Source: Flavobacteriaceae bacterium (GTDB lineage Bacteria > Bacteroidota > Bacteroidia > Flavobacteriales > Flavobacteriaceae). From it: a DNA stretch of 64,000 bases. The position numbers and the translations under genes are program-made. Positions 1-9,392 of this stretch are shown here, in pieces (the stretch's first letter is position 1; every line of letters starts with the position of its first letter). Below the pieces are notes generated by a model. The model ran no database searches and was not told where the DNA came from. It saw nothing but the letters and a program-made list of their open reading frames with translations. The DNA is taken from the NCBI GenBank assembly GCA_024763245.1, contig JANTFW010000001.1, positions 29,888-93,887 of the forward strand. Reading direction: 5' to 3'.

Positions 1-800
1 AATTCTTCTATTGTTGTATACTTTACATCTAATCTTCCGTAATACCAGCCTTTTATACGCCTACTAAGTCCATCTAAAACTGCTTCCAGCTCTTTATCTA
101 TAAGATGATTACCATTAACAAATCGAGTTCCCTTACTGTGATTTCCTATATCGGTAAGCTTGACTAAGGTATCTTTTTCCACCACACTATTCCATTGATC
201 AGCATGTATTTTCTCGAACAATTGATAGTAATGTTTTGCTCTATTGTCATTACGAACAAGCTGTGATAAGGTCAATATCCCATCTCCTTTTACATGGATA
301 AAAGATTTAAGAGTTACGGATGTAATACGCCCCGTTTCTGCATCGGGCATCCTATGATAAAAAATGCCACACTCATTAGGTAAATCTATAAATTCTTGAA
401 GAATCGTAGGGATTGGATACTTCTTTATATAATTTTTTAATTGCTCATCCGAATAGATTTTTTGAACCAACATACCTCGAAAACCTATATCCGGTTTAGC
501 AATAACTGGGTAATCAATCCCTTTTTTATGAAGTGATATGACAATACTATTAAGTGGTGTATCTTTTTGGATTAGAATAGATTTTGGCCTTACATCATCA
601 GGCACTAATTCTAAAGTTTCAAATTTAGATTCTGTTCCATTACCCGAGTTTTTTATACCCGGATTTACCATCGAATAAAATGTAAAATCTCTTGCCTTTA
701 GTGCCAAATATATAGCATAAGGTATATTTGGTATGTAAAACATATAGGAAGGCCAATATTCCCAATCTGTAAATTTTTTTAACCATTTATTATTTTTCAT
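1..800 (-). CDS. ATP-grasp fold protein (D-Ala-D-Ala ligase-like), 3' end outside window
   Basis: The frame stays open on the minus strand from an ATG at 800 to the window edge (about 266 residues), so the C-terminus is missing. Visible ATP-grasp features are PVIAKPDIGFRG (an ATP-binding KPxxGxxG segment), LQEFID, and a later basic/Asp-rich stretch (KLTDIGNHSKGTRF). The N-terminus has an aromatic-rich stretch (WEYWPSYMFYIPNIPYAIYL). The family joins a carboxylate to an amine using ATP; the substrate here is unknown. The start lies 11 bp inside the end of murQ, so the two genes are probably co-translated. That link to cell-wall recycling is an inference. It is not a canonical Ddl, which would have a different N-terminal domain. 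Confidence 0.75.
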   Translation of the reverse strand, partial: MKNNKWLKKFTDWEYWPSYMFYIPNIPYAIYLALKARDFTFYSMVNPGIKNSGNGTESKFETLELVPDDVRPKSILIQKDTPLNSIVISLHKKGIDYPVIAKPDIGFRGMLVQKIYSDEQLKNYIKKYPIPTILQEFIDLPNECGIFYHRMPDAETGRITSVTLKSFIHVKGDGILTLSQLVRNDNRAKHYYQLFEKIHADQWNSVVEKDTLVKLTDIGNHSKGTRFVNGNHLIDKELEAVLDGLSRRIKGWYYGRLDVKYTTIEE

Positions 801-1608
801 CCCTATACTTTACAATTGCATTTCTAACACTGCCGAATTGCAATAACAGCTCCTTCGCTTTGTTATAACTTACACCAAGGTCTTCCATAATCATTTTTGT
901 ACCCCGATCAACTAACTTGGTATTGGTCAATTGCATATCAACCATTTTATTACCTTTTACCCTCCCCAATCGAATCATGGTGGCTGTTGTAATCATATTT
1001 AAAACCATTTTTTGTGCCGTACCGGCTTTCATTCTGGAACTTCCGGTTACAAATTCAGGACCCACGGTTACAACTATAGGATGTTTTGCTACTCTAGCCA
1101 AAGGACTACCTTCGTTCATCGTAATACAACCGGTTATTATATTATTCCGATTTGCTTGTTCTAATGCCGATACCACATAAGGCGTACTTCCCGATGCGGC
1201 AATACCAACCAATACATCTAAATCAGAAATATGATAAGCTTGTAAGTCATTCCAGCTCTGTTCTTTGGAATCTTCGGCATTTTCAACGGCTTTACGAATG
1301 GCCGTATCTCCACCTGCAATCAGACCAATTACCAAATCATCAGACACTCCAAAAGTAGGAGGACATTCTGAGGCATCTAATATACCAAGTCTACCACTCG
1401 TTCCGGCACCAATATAAAAAAGCCTCCCTCCTTTTTGTAATTTAGACACTAGGTTTTCTATTAATACTTCTATAGCCGGTAATTGTTTTTGAACGGCTAG
1501 GGCTACTTTTTGATCTTCATTATTAATGTTTTCTATTATTTCACCCACAGACATATCTTCCAAATGTTGATAAGTAGATGGTGATTCCGTAATTTTTTTA
1601 TATTTCAT
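790..1608 (-). CDS. murQ: N-acetylmuramic acid 6-phosphate etherase
   Basis: 272 aa, slightly shorter than the usual 300 or so. It cleaves the D-lactyl ether of MurNAc-6-phosphate to give GlcNAc-6-phosphate in cytoplasmic cell-wall recycling. The SIS fold is visible, with the sugar-phosphate loop IGAGTSGRLGILDASECPP near residues 66-84, LIAGGD, and a second loop with GIAASGSTPYV. GSSRMKAGTAQK near residue 190 is a family signature. It heads a minus-strand pair with the overlapping ATP-grasp gene. No MurNAc kinase or PTS gene lies beside it in the window, so the source of its substrate cannot be seen here. Assignment is firm. Confidence 0.95.
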   Translation of the reverse strand: MKYKKITESPSTYQHLEDMSVGEIIENINNEDQKVALAVQKQLPAIEVLIENLVSKLQKGGRLFYIGAGTSGRLGILDASECPPTFGVSDDLVIGLIAGGDTAIRKAVENAEDSKEQSWNDLQAYHISDLDVLVGIAASGSTPYVVSALEQANRNNIITGCITMNEGSPLARVAKHPIVVTVGPEFVTGSSRMKAGTAQKMVLNMITTATMIRLGRVKGNKMVDMQLTNTKLVDRGTKMIMEDLGVSYNKAKELLLQFGSVRNAIVKYRDEK

Positions 1609-1853
1609 ACCATTATTTTATGGTGCGACCTATTGAATTAACTAACTTTTAAATTATTTGCCAAAAAAAACTACCTTTGTATTTGGATATTTAAAATGTT
1701 AATAACATCTTTACCAACGAATAGAATTTTTATAAACCCCAAACCTAATTAATATTATTTACTATTACAAATATTAATTGGTCTGCTTTTTGTTTGAGCA
1801 TTTGTGTTTTATAATTACTAATAGAAAAGAATCAAATAGAAACTGACAGCAAA

Positions 1854-4800
1854 ATGAAACGATTTTTCGTTTATATTTTTTTAATGAGTCTCTCTACGGT
1901 AACAGCCCAGACTACATCGGATAGATTTTCTATCTTAAACGTAGATGCCAATACCCGTAATAATGAGTTTGGTACAATTCTAACTGATGACGGATCGATA
2001 TTTTATTCTAAATCTACGTATAAAAATAGTCCTGATTTTAACGAAAAAGGAGCTAACCTTTACAAAGGAGTGCTCGAACCTAAAGGTCAAATCTCTAAAG
2101 GTCTTAAATTTCCTACAGATGCCACACACGCTGTATTTACTAAAGACGGTACTACAGTGTACTACTCCAAAAAGAATGGAAATAAGAATTTTCAACTCTA
2201 TCGTGCTCGTATTGATCGAACCGGTAGATGGAAAAATAACACCTTGCTCCCTTTTAATAATCCTAACTACACTTATAAACAACCCGCGTTAAATCAAGAT
2301 AACACCAAGTTATTTTTTGTTTCCAATATGCCGGGTGGATTTGGTGGTAATGACATCTACTCGGTCAGCATTGAAGATAAGGGTATTAACTTTGGTGAAC
2401 CAGTTAACTTAGGGGAAAACATAAACACTTTAGGAAATGAAATGTATCCTTTCGTGGGGCATAAAGACAAACTGTTTTTCTCTACAGATGCCAGAAAAGG
2501 ATTGGGTGGATTAGATATCTATGAAAGTTTTTTTGAAGAGGGATATTATACCAATACCAATAATCTTAACGCCCCTATCAACAGTGAAAAAGATGATTTT
2601 GCTTATGTCTTAATTCCAGGTACTAACAAAGGCTATTTTTCCTCTAACAGAGTTGATGGTTTTGGAGGAGTTGATATCTATTATTTTGAAGATAAAAAAC
2701 CCTCATTAAATAAATGTAAGCAAGCCATTGAAGGCATTGTTAAAAATAAATCCAATCAAAAAGGTATTTTTGAAGTAACGGTTGAAATATTTAATAGTCA
2801 AGATCATATTGGTACACAATTGACCAACTACAAAGGCGAATTTCTGTTTGATAATGTAGAATGTACTCAACGTTATGATATTGTTTGTTATAAAGAAGGA
2901 TGGAATGGTTTTGCCGAAGTTCAGACTGTTCCTGAAAGTGGCAATAAACTTATCTTATATTTGGATACCGATTTTCCAGAAGAATATGTCGAAGAATTTG
3001 ATGTGTCAGATGAGTTGGTTGTTTATGATACACAAACCAACAAAGTCATAAAACCGGACACAGATTTAGATGCTGACCTTGAAGAAGAAGGTCTTTCCTT
3101 TGCAGAAAAAAGGGAAAGAGATCGAATTAAAAAAGAACGTATAAAAAAAGAACGCATAGCTGCGGAACGAGAAGCAGAACGTATAGAAAAACAAAAACAA
3201 GAAGCTGCACGATTGGCTGCTGCCGAAGCGAAAAGATTAGCTGCTGATAAAGAAAAAAATGAGCGTATTGCAAAAGCCAAAGCAATGGCTAAAAAATTAC
3301 GTAGAGAAAATGAGTTAGCACAAAAAACCGAAGCAGAGCGAAAAGAGGCAGAACGTATTGAAGCAGAAAAACTAGCTGCACAAGAGCAGGAAGAAGAAAG
3401 AATATTGGCCGAACAAGAACGTCAGAGAAAACTGGAGGAAGTCCGTATCGCTAACGAAAAAAAGCAGAAACAAGAACGACTTGAACAAGAGCGTATTGCG
3501 AATGAATTAGCCGAAAAAAAACGTATTGAAGAAGAAAAACAGGCCGCATTGGCTGCCGAAAGAGATGCTCTGGAAAAAGAAAGGCAAGAACGTATTGCCA
3601 AAGCACAAGAAACAGCAGATAAACTGAGAGCGGAACAAGAACTAGCCGATAAACAAGCTAAAGAGAATACAACACAAGACGAATTGGTCGAAAACCAAAA
3701 TCAGGACAAAAACATTCCTGATATACAAACAGACACACAAGAAGTGATTGCTGAAAATACAGCTTCGGAACAAAACAATCAAAAATCAGATTTTGAACTA
3801 CAACAAGAGCTAATCAAAAAAGAAAGACAAGAACGTATAGCCAAAGCACAAGAAACAGCAAATAGACTCCGAGCCGAACAAGAACGCACCAAAAAAGAGA
3901 TAGAAAAAACTGTTGCATTGGATGAACAACGAAAAAAAGACCTTCGGGAAAGTCAAGCCAATTTGAGAAAATTAATCACAAAACAGAAAAAGGCAACCCA
4001 AACAAAAACCTCCAATAAAAATAAAATTGCGGCTATCCAAAAAAGAGAAAAACGAATACAAGAAGAAAAAGCAAAAACCGAAAAATTACTCAAAGAACAA
4101 TTAGCTGCTGTAGATGAGCAAATACAAAAACAAAAAAGTACTCAAGAACTCGAACAACGAATTGCAGAAGCTCAAGCAACAGCAGATAGGCTTAGAAAAG
4201 AGCAAAACAATAAAGCCCAACAAGAAATTACACCAACTAGTGATGAGAATCAAGTTATTGTAAACAATACTGTAACGAATGAGAATACTGAAATGATAGC
4301 TCCCAAGAACAAAGAAATTGTTGACAACCAAAATCAAATGGAGCCCTCAGAGCAAGTTAGTGTTATCAATGAAAAAGCAGCCCAATCTAACACTAAAAAT
4401 AATACTGAAATAAGCCAAAACAACGCTTCAACAACCACTAGTGTAAATCAAGTACATCAAGCTGAGAATAAGCAAAACGAAACGGAAGAAATTACACAGG
4501 ATGTAAATTATGATAATACAGCACCTTGTGCACGAAATATTGATGGATTTATCCAAAACAGCGTTACCGGTGAAGGATTAAGCAATGCGACCATTGATAT
4601 GTATTTTGATGGACAAAATATAGAATCTACAAGTACAAACCAAAAAGGGGAATTTCATTTCTATAATATAGATTGTAATACAAATTATACTCTTATCTGC
4701 TTTAAAAAAGATTTTAATAATATTGCCAAAGCAGATATAAACACCGAATCCATTCCCGATCAAATTGTTTTATTGTTAGATCCGGATCCAATTGAAGAAG

Positions 4801-5426
4801 AGGTGATTGTAAAAAAAGAAATCCCAGAAGAAAACAGTATCGCTATTGTTGACGAAATACAACCTGCTCCTAAAAAACCAAACACAAGTAAAGAGCCTAA
4901 AACTGTAATCCCTAAAAAAAACACAACAACAAAAAAGACGACAATTACGCCTAAAGTTCAAAAAAAGGAAGAGCCAAAAGTTACAGCACCCAAAAAAGAA
5001 ATAGCTGATGAAGAAGAAAAATTGGTAACCCAAGATGAACCCAAAATAGAAGTCCCAAAAATTAAAGAAGGTAAGATCTTAATCAATCCTATCTACTTTG
5101 ATTTGGATGAATACTACCTTACCTTGCCTGCTCGTAGAGAGTTAGACAAAATCATTGTAATTATGCGTCAAAACCCAACAATGATTATTGAATCGGGTTC
5201 TCATACCGATACACGAGGGAATTTTGACTACAATCTTCAATTATCCGAAAAAAGATCGCAAGAAGTGGTTGGTTATTTGGTAGCCAATGGTGCAGACCCT
5301 GATAGAATCTCCGGTAGAGGTTATGGTGAAACTATGCCTGTAAATCATTGTTACGATGGAGTAAAATGTTCAGAAAGCGAACATCTGGAAAATCGTAGAA
5401 CAGAGTTTGTTATCCTACATTACTAA
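1854..5426 (+). CDS. Large OmpA-family protein: PD40 propeller, two CRD-like domains, long coiled coil
   Basis: 1190 aa with a signal peptide (residues 1-19). Residues about 25-285 are PD40/WD40-like propeller blades (SNMPGGFGGNDIYSV, STDARKGLGGLDIYE, SSNRVDGFGGVDIYY). A carboxypeptidase-regulatory-like domain follows (about 287-385). Then comes a Glu/Lys/Arg/Ala-rich coiled coil (about 414-790), a second such domain (about 891-980), a Lys/Pro-rich linker and a C-terminal OmpA peptidoglycan-binding domain (about 1075-1190, SHTDTRG...NRRTEF). Propeller, CRD and OmpA are shared with the T9SS protein PorE, but the central rod and doubled CRD are unusual. A periplasmic tether between peptidoglycan and outer membrane is the likely role (inference). 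A -7 like box TACCTTTG is at 1672-1679. Confidence 0.85.
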   Translation: MKRFFVYIFLMSLSTVTAQTTSDRFSILNVDANTRNNEFGTILTDDGSIFYSKSTYKNSPDFNEKGANLYKGVLEPKGQISKGLKFPTDATHAVFTKDGTTVYYSKKNGNKNFQLYRARIDRTGRWKNNTLLPFNNPNYTYKQPALNQDNTKLFFVSNMPGGFGGNDIYSVSIEDKGINFGEPVNLGENINTLGNEMYPFVGHKDKLFFSTDARKGLGGLDIYESFFEEGYYTNTNNLNAPINSEKDDFAYVLIPGTNKGYFSSNRVDGFGGVDIYYFEDKKPSLNKCKQAIEGIVKNKSNQKGIFEVTVEIFNSQDHIGTQLTNYKGEFLFDNVECTQRYDIVCYKEGWNGFAEVQTVPESGNKLILYLDTDFPEEYVEEFDVSDELVVYDTQTNKVIKPDTDLDADLEEEGLSFAEKRERDRIKKERIKKERIAAEREAERIEKQKQEAARLAAAEAKRLAADKEKNERIAKAKAMAKKLRRENELAQKTEAERKEAERIEAEKLAAQEQEEERILAEQERQRKLEEVRIANEKKQKQERLEQERIANELAEKKRIEEEKQAALAAERDALEKERQERIAKAQETADKLRAEQELADKQAKENTTQDELVENQNQDKNIPDIQTDTQEVIAENTASEQNNQKSDFELQQELIKKERQERIAKAQETANRLRAEQERTKKEIEKTVALDEQRKKDLRESQANLRKLITKQKKATQTKTSNKNKIAAIQKREKRIQEEKAKTEKLLKEQLAAVDEQIQKQKSTQELEQRIAEAQATADRLRKEQNNKAQQEITPTSDENQVIVNNTVTNENTEMIAPKNKEIVDNQNQMEPSEQVSVINEKAAQSNTKNNTEISQNNASTTTSVNQVHQAENKQNETEEITQDVNYDNTAPCARNIDGFIQNSVTGEGLSNATIDMYFDGQNIESTSTNQKGEFHFYNIDCNTNYTLICFKKDFNNIAKADINTESIPDQIVLLLDPDPIEEEVIVKKEIPEENSIAIVDEIQPAPKKPNTSKEPKTVIPKKNTTTKKTTITPKVQKKEEPKVTAPKKEIADEEEKLVTQDEPKIEVPKIKEGKILINPIYFDLDEYYLTLPARRELDKIIVIMRQNPTMIIESGSHTDTRGNFDYNLQLSEKRSQEVVGYLVANGADPDRISGRGYGETMPVNHCYDGVKCSESEHLENRRTEFVILHY

Positions 5427-5479
5427 AAATCACGTTGCCACTAAGTCGAACCCACGAATTAGTATTTCTAATTATCATT

Positions 5480-5510
5480 TTGTTAATCCTTATTTTTTTT
5501 AGTAATTTTG
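5480..5510 (+). promoter_or_regulatory. Bacteroidetes-type promoter for the 557-aa OmpA protein
   Basis: TTG at 5480-5482 and TAATTTTG at 5503-5510 are separated by 20 nt. This fits the Flavobacterium consensus TTG-N17-23-TAnnTTTG. The start codon is about 30 nt downstream, giving a short leader. Confidence 0.6.
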
Positions 5511-5539
5511 CCGATATTAATTTTAAATTTTAATACCCA

Positions 5540-7213
5540 ATGAAAAATGTAGTACTATTAATTTTAGCATTAGTTGGTGTTACCACTTTTGCTCAAGAAT
5601 TACCAACCAATCCGGAAACGGGAAAATGTTATGTAAGGTGTAAGACTCCCGATAAGTGGGAAAATCAAGATGTTACTATCGAAGTAAGTCCAGCCTACAA
5701 AAAACTTAAAGTTGTTCCAGCACAATACGGAACAGAAAATCAAGAAGTAGTTGTTCAAGATGCCTACAAGGTTTTAAAAGTAGTTCCTGCTAAATATGGA
5801 ACAGAAACTTTTGAAGTTGAGGTAAACGGACCTGCTCAATCACTTAAAAAAGTTGCTGCTAAAACATCTTACAGCACTGTGGAAGTTGAAGTTCAAAGTG
5901 CAGCCCAAAAATTGGAAGTTATTCCAGCTGTTTACGAAACTAGAACTGAAACGATTGTTGTACAACCCGCAACAACAAGAGTTAAAATTATTCCTGCTAA
6001 GTATGAAACACGAACTGAAACTATCGTTACTCAAGCTGCAGGACAAACTATGTCTGTTATACCAGCTAAATGGGGAACAGAGAAACTTACATATAGAAAA
6101 AGTGAATTTGGATCAAAACTAACAGTTACTCCTGCTAAATTCTCTTCAAGTTCAGAAACCATTGAGACCAGAGCTAAATCTGCAAAATGGACTATGAGCG
6201 ATAAAGCGCCCGACTGTGAATCAAGTGACCCTAACGACTGTCGTTACTGGTGTTATAAGGCTATTCCTGCTCAATTTACTACTGTTAACACTACCGTTTT
6301 AGTTAGTGATGCATCTGTAAGTAAAGTTCCAGGTTGTAATCAAGAAGGTGGCTCAAACCCTGATTGTGGACAAGGAACTTACACTAAAAAAGTTTTAGTA
6401 GAACCTGCAAAAACAGTAATTAAAGATATTCCTGCTGTAACAAAAACGGTTAAAAAAGTAGTAATGGTTACACCTCCTACTACACAAACTATCGATATTC
6501 CTGCTGTAACAAAAACGGTTAAAAAAGTAGTAATGGTTACACCTCCTACTACAAGAGTTATCGATATTCCTGCTGTTAAGAAAACATTTAAAGTAACAAA
6601 TATTTCACCAGAAGCCACAGAAGTAGTTACTATCCCTGCAGTGAATAAAACATTTAAAAGAACAATTATGACAACACCTCCACAAGCCGTTGCCACAGAT
6701 GTTCCTGCTAAAACCGCTAGTCTTAAAAGAACGGTATTAGTTAAAGATGCATATGCTACTGAAGAAGCCGTTGCTGCACAGTACAAAACCGTTACTAAAG
6801 AAGTATTAGTGAATAAAGGTGGTTTGACAAATTGGAAAGAAGTAGAATGTGAATTATTAGAATACTCTCCACTTCCAATTAAATGGAATCTTGCTAGCGC
6901 TACACTTACTAGAGAAGCTAAATCTTTAATCGACTCACGTTTATTACCTATTCTTCGTGATGGTAAAACCGTTGAGATTGCATCACATACTGATTCAAGA
7001 GGTAATGCTGCCTATAATATGGACTTATCAGAAAGAAGAGCACAAGCCGTGGTTAATTATCTTATGAGTAAAGGTATTAATGCAAGTCAATTAGTTGCTA
7101 AAGGTTATGGAGAGACACGTCTTACTAATAGATGTAAAGATGGTGTTACTTGTACAGAAAGAGAACATCAAGCCAATCGTAGAACCGAGTTTAGAGTTAT
7201 CAACGCTAAATAA
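5540..7213 (+). CDS. OmpA-family outer-membrane protein with about 15 short beta repeats
   Basis: 557 aa with a signal peptide (MKNVVLLILALVGVTTFAQ). From about residue 45 to 430 there are serial repeats of roughly 23 residues, of pattern V-x-PA-K/Q-Y-x-T/K-x-x-V-x-V, with a Cys-containing insert near 225-290 (DCESSDPNDCRYWCYK). The C-terminal OmpA domain (about 440-557) has the peptidoglycan-binding pattern SHTDSRGNAAYN...RRTEFRV. It has its own promoter and is followed by a strong terminator. The repeats suggest an extended beta structure projecting from the cell wall anchor. Function is unknown; very high expression is plausible from the promoter but not shown. Confidence 0.85.
   Translation: MKNVVLLILALVGVTTFAQELPTNPETGKCYVRCKTPDKWENQDVTIEVSPAYKKLKVVPAQYGTENQEVVVQDAYKVLKVVPAKYGTETFEVEVNGPAQSLKKVAAKTSYSTVEVEVQSAAQKLEVIPAVYETRTETIVVQPATTRVKIIPAKYETRTETIVTQAAGQTMSVIPAKWGTEKLTYRKSEFGSKLTVTPAKFSSSSETIETRAKSAKWTMSDKAPDCESSDPNDCRYWCYKAIPAQFTTVNTTVLVSDASVSKVPGCNQEGGSNPDCGQGTYTKKVLVEPAKTVIKDIPAVTKTVKKVVMVTPPTTQTIDIPAVTKTVKKVVMVTPPTTRVIDIPAVKKTFKVTNISPEATEVVTIPAVNKTFKRTIMTTPPQAVATDVPAKTASLKRTVLVKDAYATEEAVAAQYKTVTKEVLVNKGGLTNWKEVECELLEYSPLPIKWNLASATLTREAKSLIDSRLLPILRDGKTVEIASHTDSRGNAAYNMDLSERRAQAVVNYLMSKGINASQLVAKGYGETRLTNRCKDGVTCTEREHQANRRTEFRVINAK
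6425..6631 (+). repeat. 69-bp tandem repeat inside the OmpA gene
   Basis: Three head-to-tail units start at 6425, 6494 and 6563. The first 60 bases of units 1 and 2 appear identical, including silent positions; unit 3 has diverged. Each unit encodes 23 residues beginning DIPAV. Confidence 0.85.
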
Positions 7214-7240
7214 TAAATACTCTACCGATTGTTATAATTT

Positions 7241-7278
7241 AAAAAGGGACTAAAAATTAATTTTTAGTCCCTTTTTTT
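7241..7278. terminator. Bidirectional intrinsic terminator
   Basis: A near-perfect inverted repeat around GGGACTAAAAATT is flanked by A-run and T-run. It sits between the converging OmpA gene (+) and purine nucleoside phosphorylase gene (-) and can serve both. Confidence 0.9.
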
Positions 7279-7321
7279 AGTTTTAATAGCTACCAAGTAA
7301 GTCAAACACTATGCTCCTTGT

Positions 7322-8134
7322 TTAGTAGGTCTCTATAAATCGTTTCACCAGTTTACCCACTGTTCTTTCAGCTATTTTAGCCACCTTCTGTACCTCTTCG
7401 TGAGATACTTCTTCTACCTGACCTTCTACACCTAGATCTGTAATAACAGACACCCCAAAGCATTTCATCCCCATGTGTTTGGCTACAATAACCTCAGGAA
7501 CCGTTGACATACCAACAGCATCTGCTCCTAAGCGTCTAACCATACCATATTCAGCTGGAGTTTCAAAAGTAGGCCCTTGTAAGGCTAAATAGATTCCTTG
7601 TTGCAAACCAACCCCTAACTCATCGGCAATAGTATTCATATGTGCAATCATTTGTTTGTCATAGGCCTCATGCATATCTACAAATCTGGGCCCAAATCGT
7701 TCGTCATTAGCCCCTCTTAAAGGATGTTCCGGCATCATATTAATATGATCGGTTATCAACATTATATCTCCTGTTTTAAAAGCGGAATTCACCCCACCGG
7801 AAGCATTTGAGACTATAAGAGTATCAATATCCAGATATTTCATTACTCGAACAGGAAATGTAGCCTCTTGTATAGACCAGCCCTCATAATAATGAAAGCG
7901 CCCTCTCATAGCCATTATTTTTTTATCACCGATACTTCCATAAACTAATTCGCCATGATGCCCCACAACTGTTGAAACCGGAAAGTTTGGAATTTCCTTA
8001 TAGGGTATACGAATATGTATATCCATAACATCAGTAAAATTTCCTAATCCTGTTCCTAAGATAATCGCATAATCTATATCTACAAATCCTTTTTCTTTAA
8101 GAAATTTTACGGTTTCCTGTGTTTTTTTCCACAT
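7322..8134 (-). CDS. Purine-nucleoside phosphorylase
   Basis: 270 aa, typical of the trimeric low-molecular-mass PNP class. It splits purine nucleosides with phosphate into base and ribose-1-phosphate for salvage. Visible signatures are ILGTGLGNF at the N-terminus, VVGHHGELVYG, MRGRFHYYEG, SNASGGVN and the base-binding region GPTFETPAEYGMVRRLGADAVGMST. The start lies 38 bp inside the 3' end of lpxK, in another frame, so translation is probably coupled. Alternative 5'-methylthioadenosine phosphorylase activity cannot be fully excluded from sequence, but the motifs favour PNP. Confidence 0.93.
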   Translation of the reverse strand: MWKKTQETVKFLKEKGFVDIDYAIILGTGLGNFTDVMDIHIRIPYKEIPNFPVSTVVGHHGELVYGSIGDKKIMAMRGRFHYYEGWSIQEATFPVRVMKYLDIDTLIVSNASGGVNSAFKTGDIMLITDHINMMPEHPLRGANDERFGPRFVDMHEAYDKQMIAHMNTIADELGVGLQQGIYLALQGPTFETPAEYGMVRRLGADAVGMSTVPEVIVAKHMGMKCFGVSVITDLGVEGQVEEVSHEEVQKVAKIAERTVGKLVKRFIETY

Positions 8135-9149
8135 AATCTAAAATAATTGTATCAAAATCTTTTTGATGATTAATAAATTCGGTTTCTATAGCTAGGTAGT
8201 ATATATTTTCCAAGCTAGCAAATATACGAACATAATCTTTTTCTGTAGTCAATAGTACTTTATTTTTATTTTCAATTGAATCGTATTCTTTTTGGATCTT
8301 CTGTATATCTTTAGATGTGTAGTTATAGTGATCAGGATATGCCATATGCTTAAAACTACAGTTTTGATTCTTCAAAAAGGCCAAAAATGGTTTTGGATTG
8401 GCAATACCTGTTAGTAATACTATACTATATGCTTTGAGATCCTGAATGGCTATTTTGTTTGCAACACTTACTATATGATTAGCATATCGGATTTTTGAGA
8501 AAAATATAGTTTGATTCAAAGTGGGTTGTAATTTTACAGCAATCTTAAATTCTTCTTCTTCAGTTAATGCATCGGGACATTTGGTTACCACTATTAGTTC
8601 AGCCCTTTGAGCCCCTTTTATACTTTCCCTTAGATTTCCGCTTGGAAAAGTATGATCTTCTACATATAAGTCATCATAAGGAGTTAGTAGAATATTTAAG
8701 CCCGCCTTAACCTTTCTATGCTGCATCGCATCATCTAAAAGTATCAACTCAGGAGGATTTTCAAGAGCTAACAAAGTTGTAATACCGTGTACCCTATCGG
8801 CATCGACTGCAACCATTATATCCGGATATCGTCTTAATAATTGATACGATTCATCACCTAACTCATAGGCTGAAATACCCGGTTTTCCCAGAACAAAACC
8901 TTTACTTTTTCGTTTATAACCCCGGCTCAATACCGCTACCCGATATTGGGATTTTAACAAGGCAATCAAATAAGCAATTTGAGGTGTTTTCCCCGTACCT
9001 CCTACACGCAAGTTACCCACCGAAATTATAGGGATATCAAATTTCACCGAGGCAATAAAGCCTTTGTCATAGAGTGTATTACGTGTATGGGTAATGGCAT
9101 CATATAGTAAGGAAATAGGATATAATATTTTTCGGAATCGCTGCATCAT
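8097..9149 (-). CDS. lpxK: Tetraacyldisaccharide 4'-kinase
   Basis: 350 aa. It phosphorylates the lipid A disaccharide at the 4' position at the inner face of the cytoplasmic membrane, the sixth step of the Raetz pathway. The Walker A loop GGTGKTPQIAYL is near residue 50, preceded by a hydrophobic/amphipathic N-terminus (KILYPISLLYDAITHTRN). The family motifs LSRGYKRKSKG, DESYQLLRRYP and LLDDAMQHRKV are all present. A TACCTTCG box at about 9156-9163 (minus) lies just upstream of the start. Overlap with the PNP gene is 38 bp. The gene confirms a Gram-negative envelope with lipid A. Confidence 0.95.
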   Translation of the reverse strand: MMQRFRKILYPISLLYDAITHTRNTLYDKGFIASVKFDIPIISVGNLRVGGTGKTPQIAYLIALLKSQYRVAVLSRGYKRKSKGFVLGKPGISAYELGDESYQLLRRYPDIMVAVDADRVHGITTLLALENPPELILLDDAMQHRKVKAGLNILLTPYDDLYVEDHTFPSGNLRESIKGAQRAELIVVTKCPDALTEEEEFKIAVKLQPTLNQTIFFSKIRYANHIVSVANKIAIQDLKAYSIVLLTGIANPKPFLAFLKNQNCSFKHMAYPDHYNYTSKDIQKIQKEYDSIENKNKVLLTTEKDYVRIFASLENIYYLAIETEFINHQKDFDTIILDYVEKNTGNRKIS

Positions 9150-9392
9150 TCCTGCGAAGGTACATATTTTAAAAAAATTAGAAGCATTCCTTAGTATCGA
9201 AAATTAAAAGAGTACAAATAAAAAGGCTTAGATGACTTTCTTTAAACTTAAATAATGTTTTATTGGTAATATTTAAACTTTGTTTACAGACTTGCTTTAT
9301 TATAGCTAATAAAAAAGAAACATTAGTAAAATAATATTACCTTTGCAAAACTCGTTTTATTACAAAACAAATATGATTTACAGACAACATAG

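Noticed and set aside
1609..1853. Possible riboswitch in the long leader before the first OmpA gene
   Set aside because: No recognisable conserved fold; only a promoter-like box is seen.
3023..3280. Ser/Ala-rich minus-strand frame over the coiled coil
   Set aside because: It is the antisense of Lys/Glu/Arg/Ala codons and has no gene-like start or motif.
6379..6786. 135-aa frame on the minus strand inside the repeat OmpA gene
   Set aside because: Val/Thr-rich mirror of the beta repeats on the opposite strand; the plus strand has a signal peptide, repeats and an OmpA domain.
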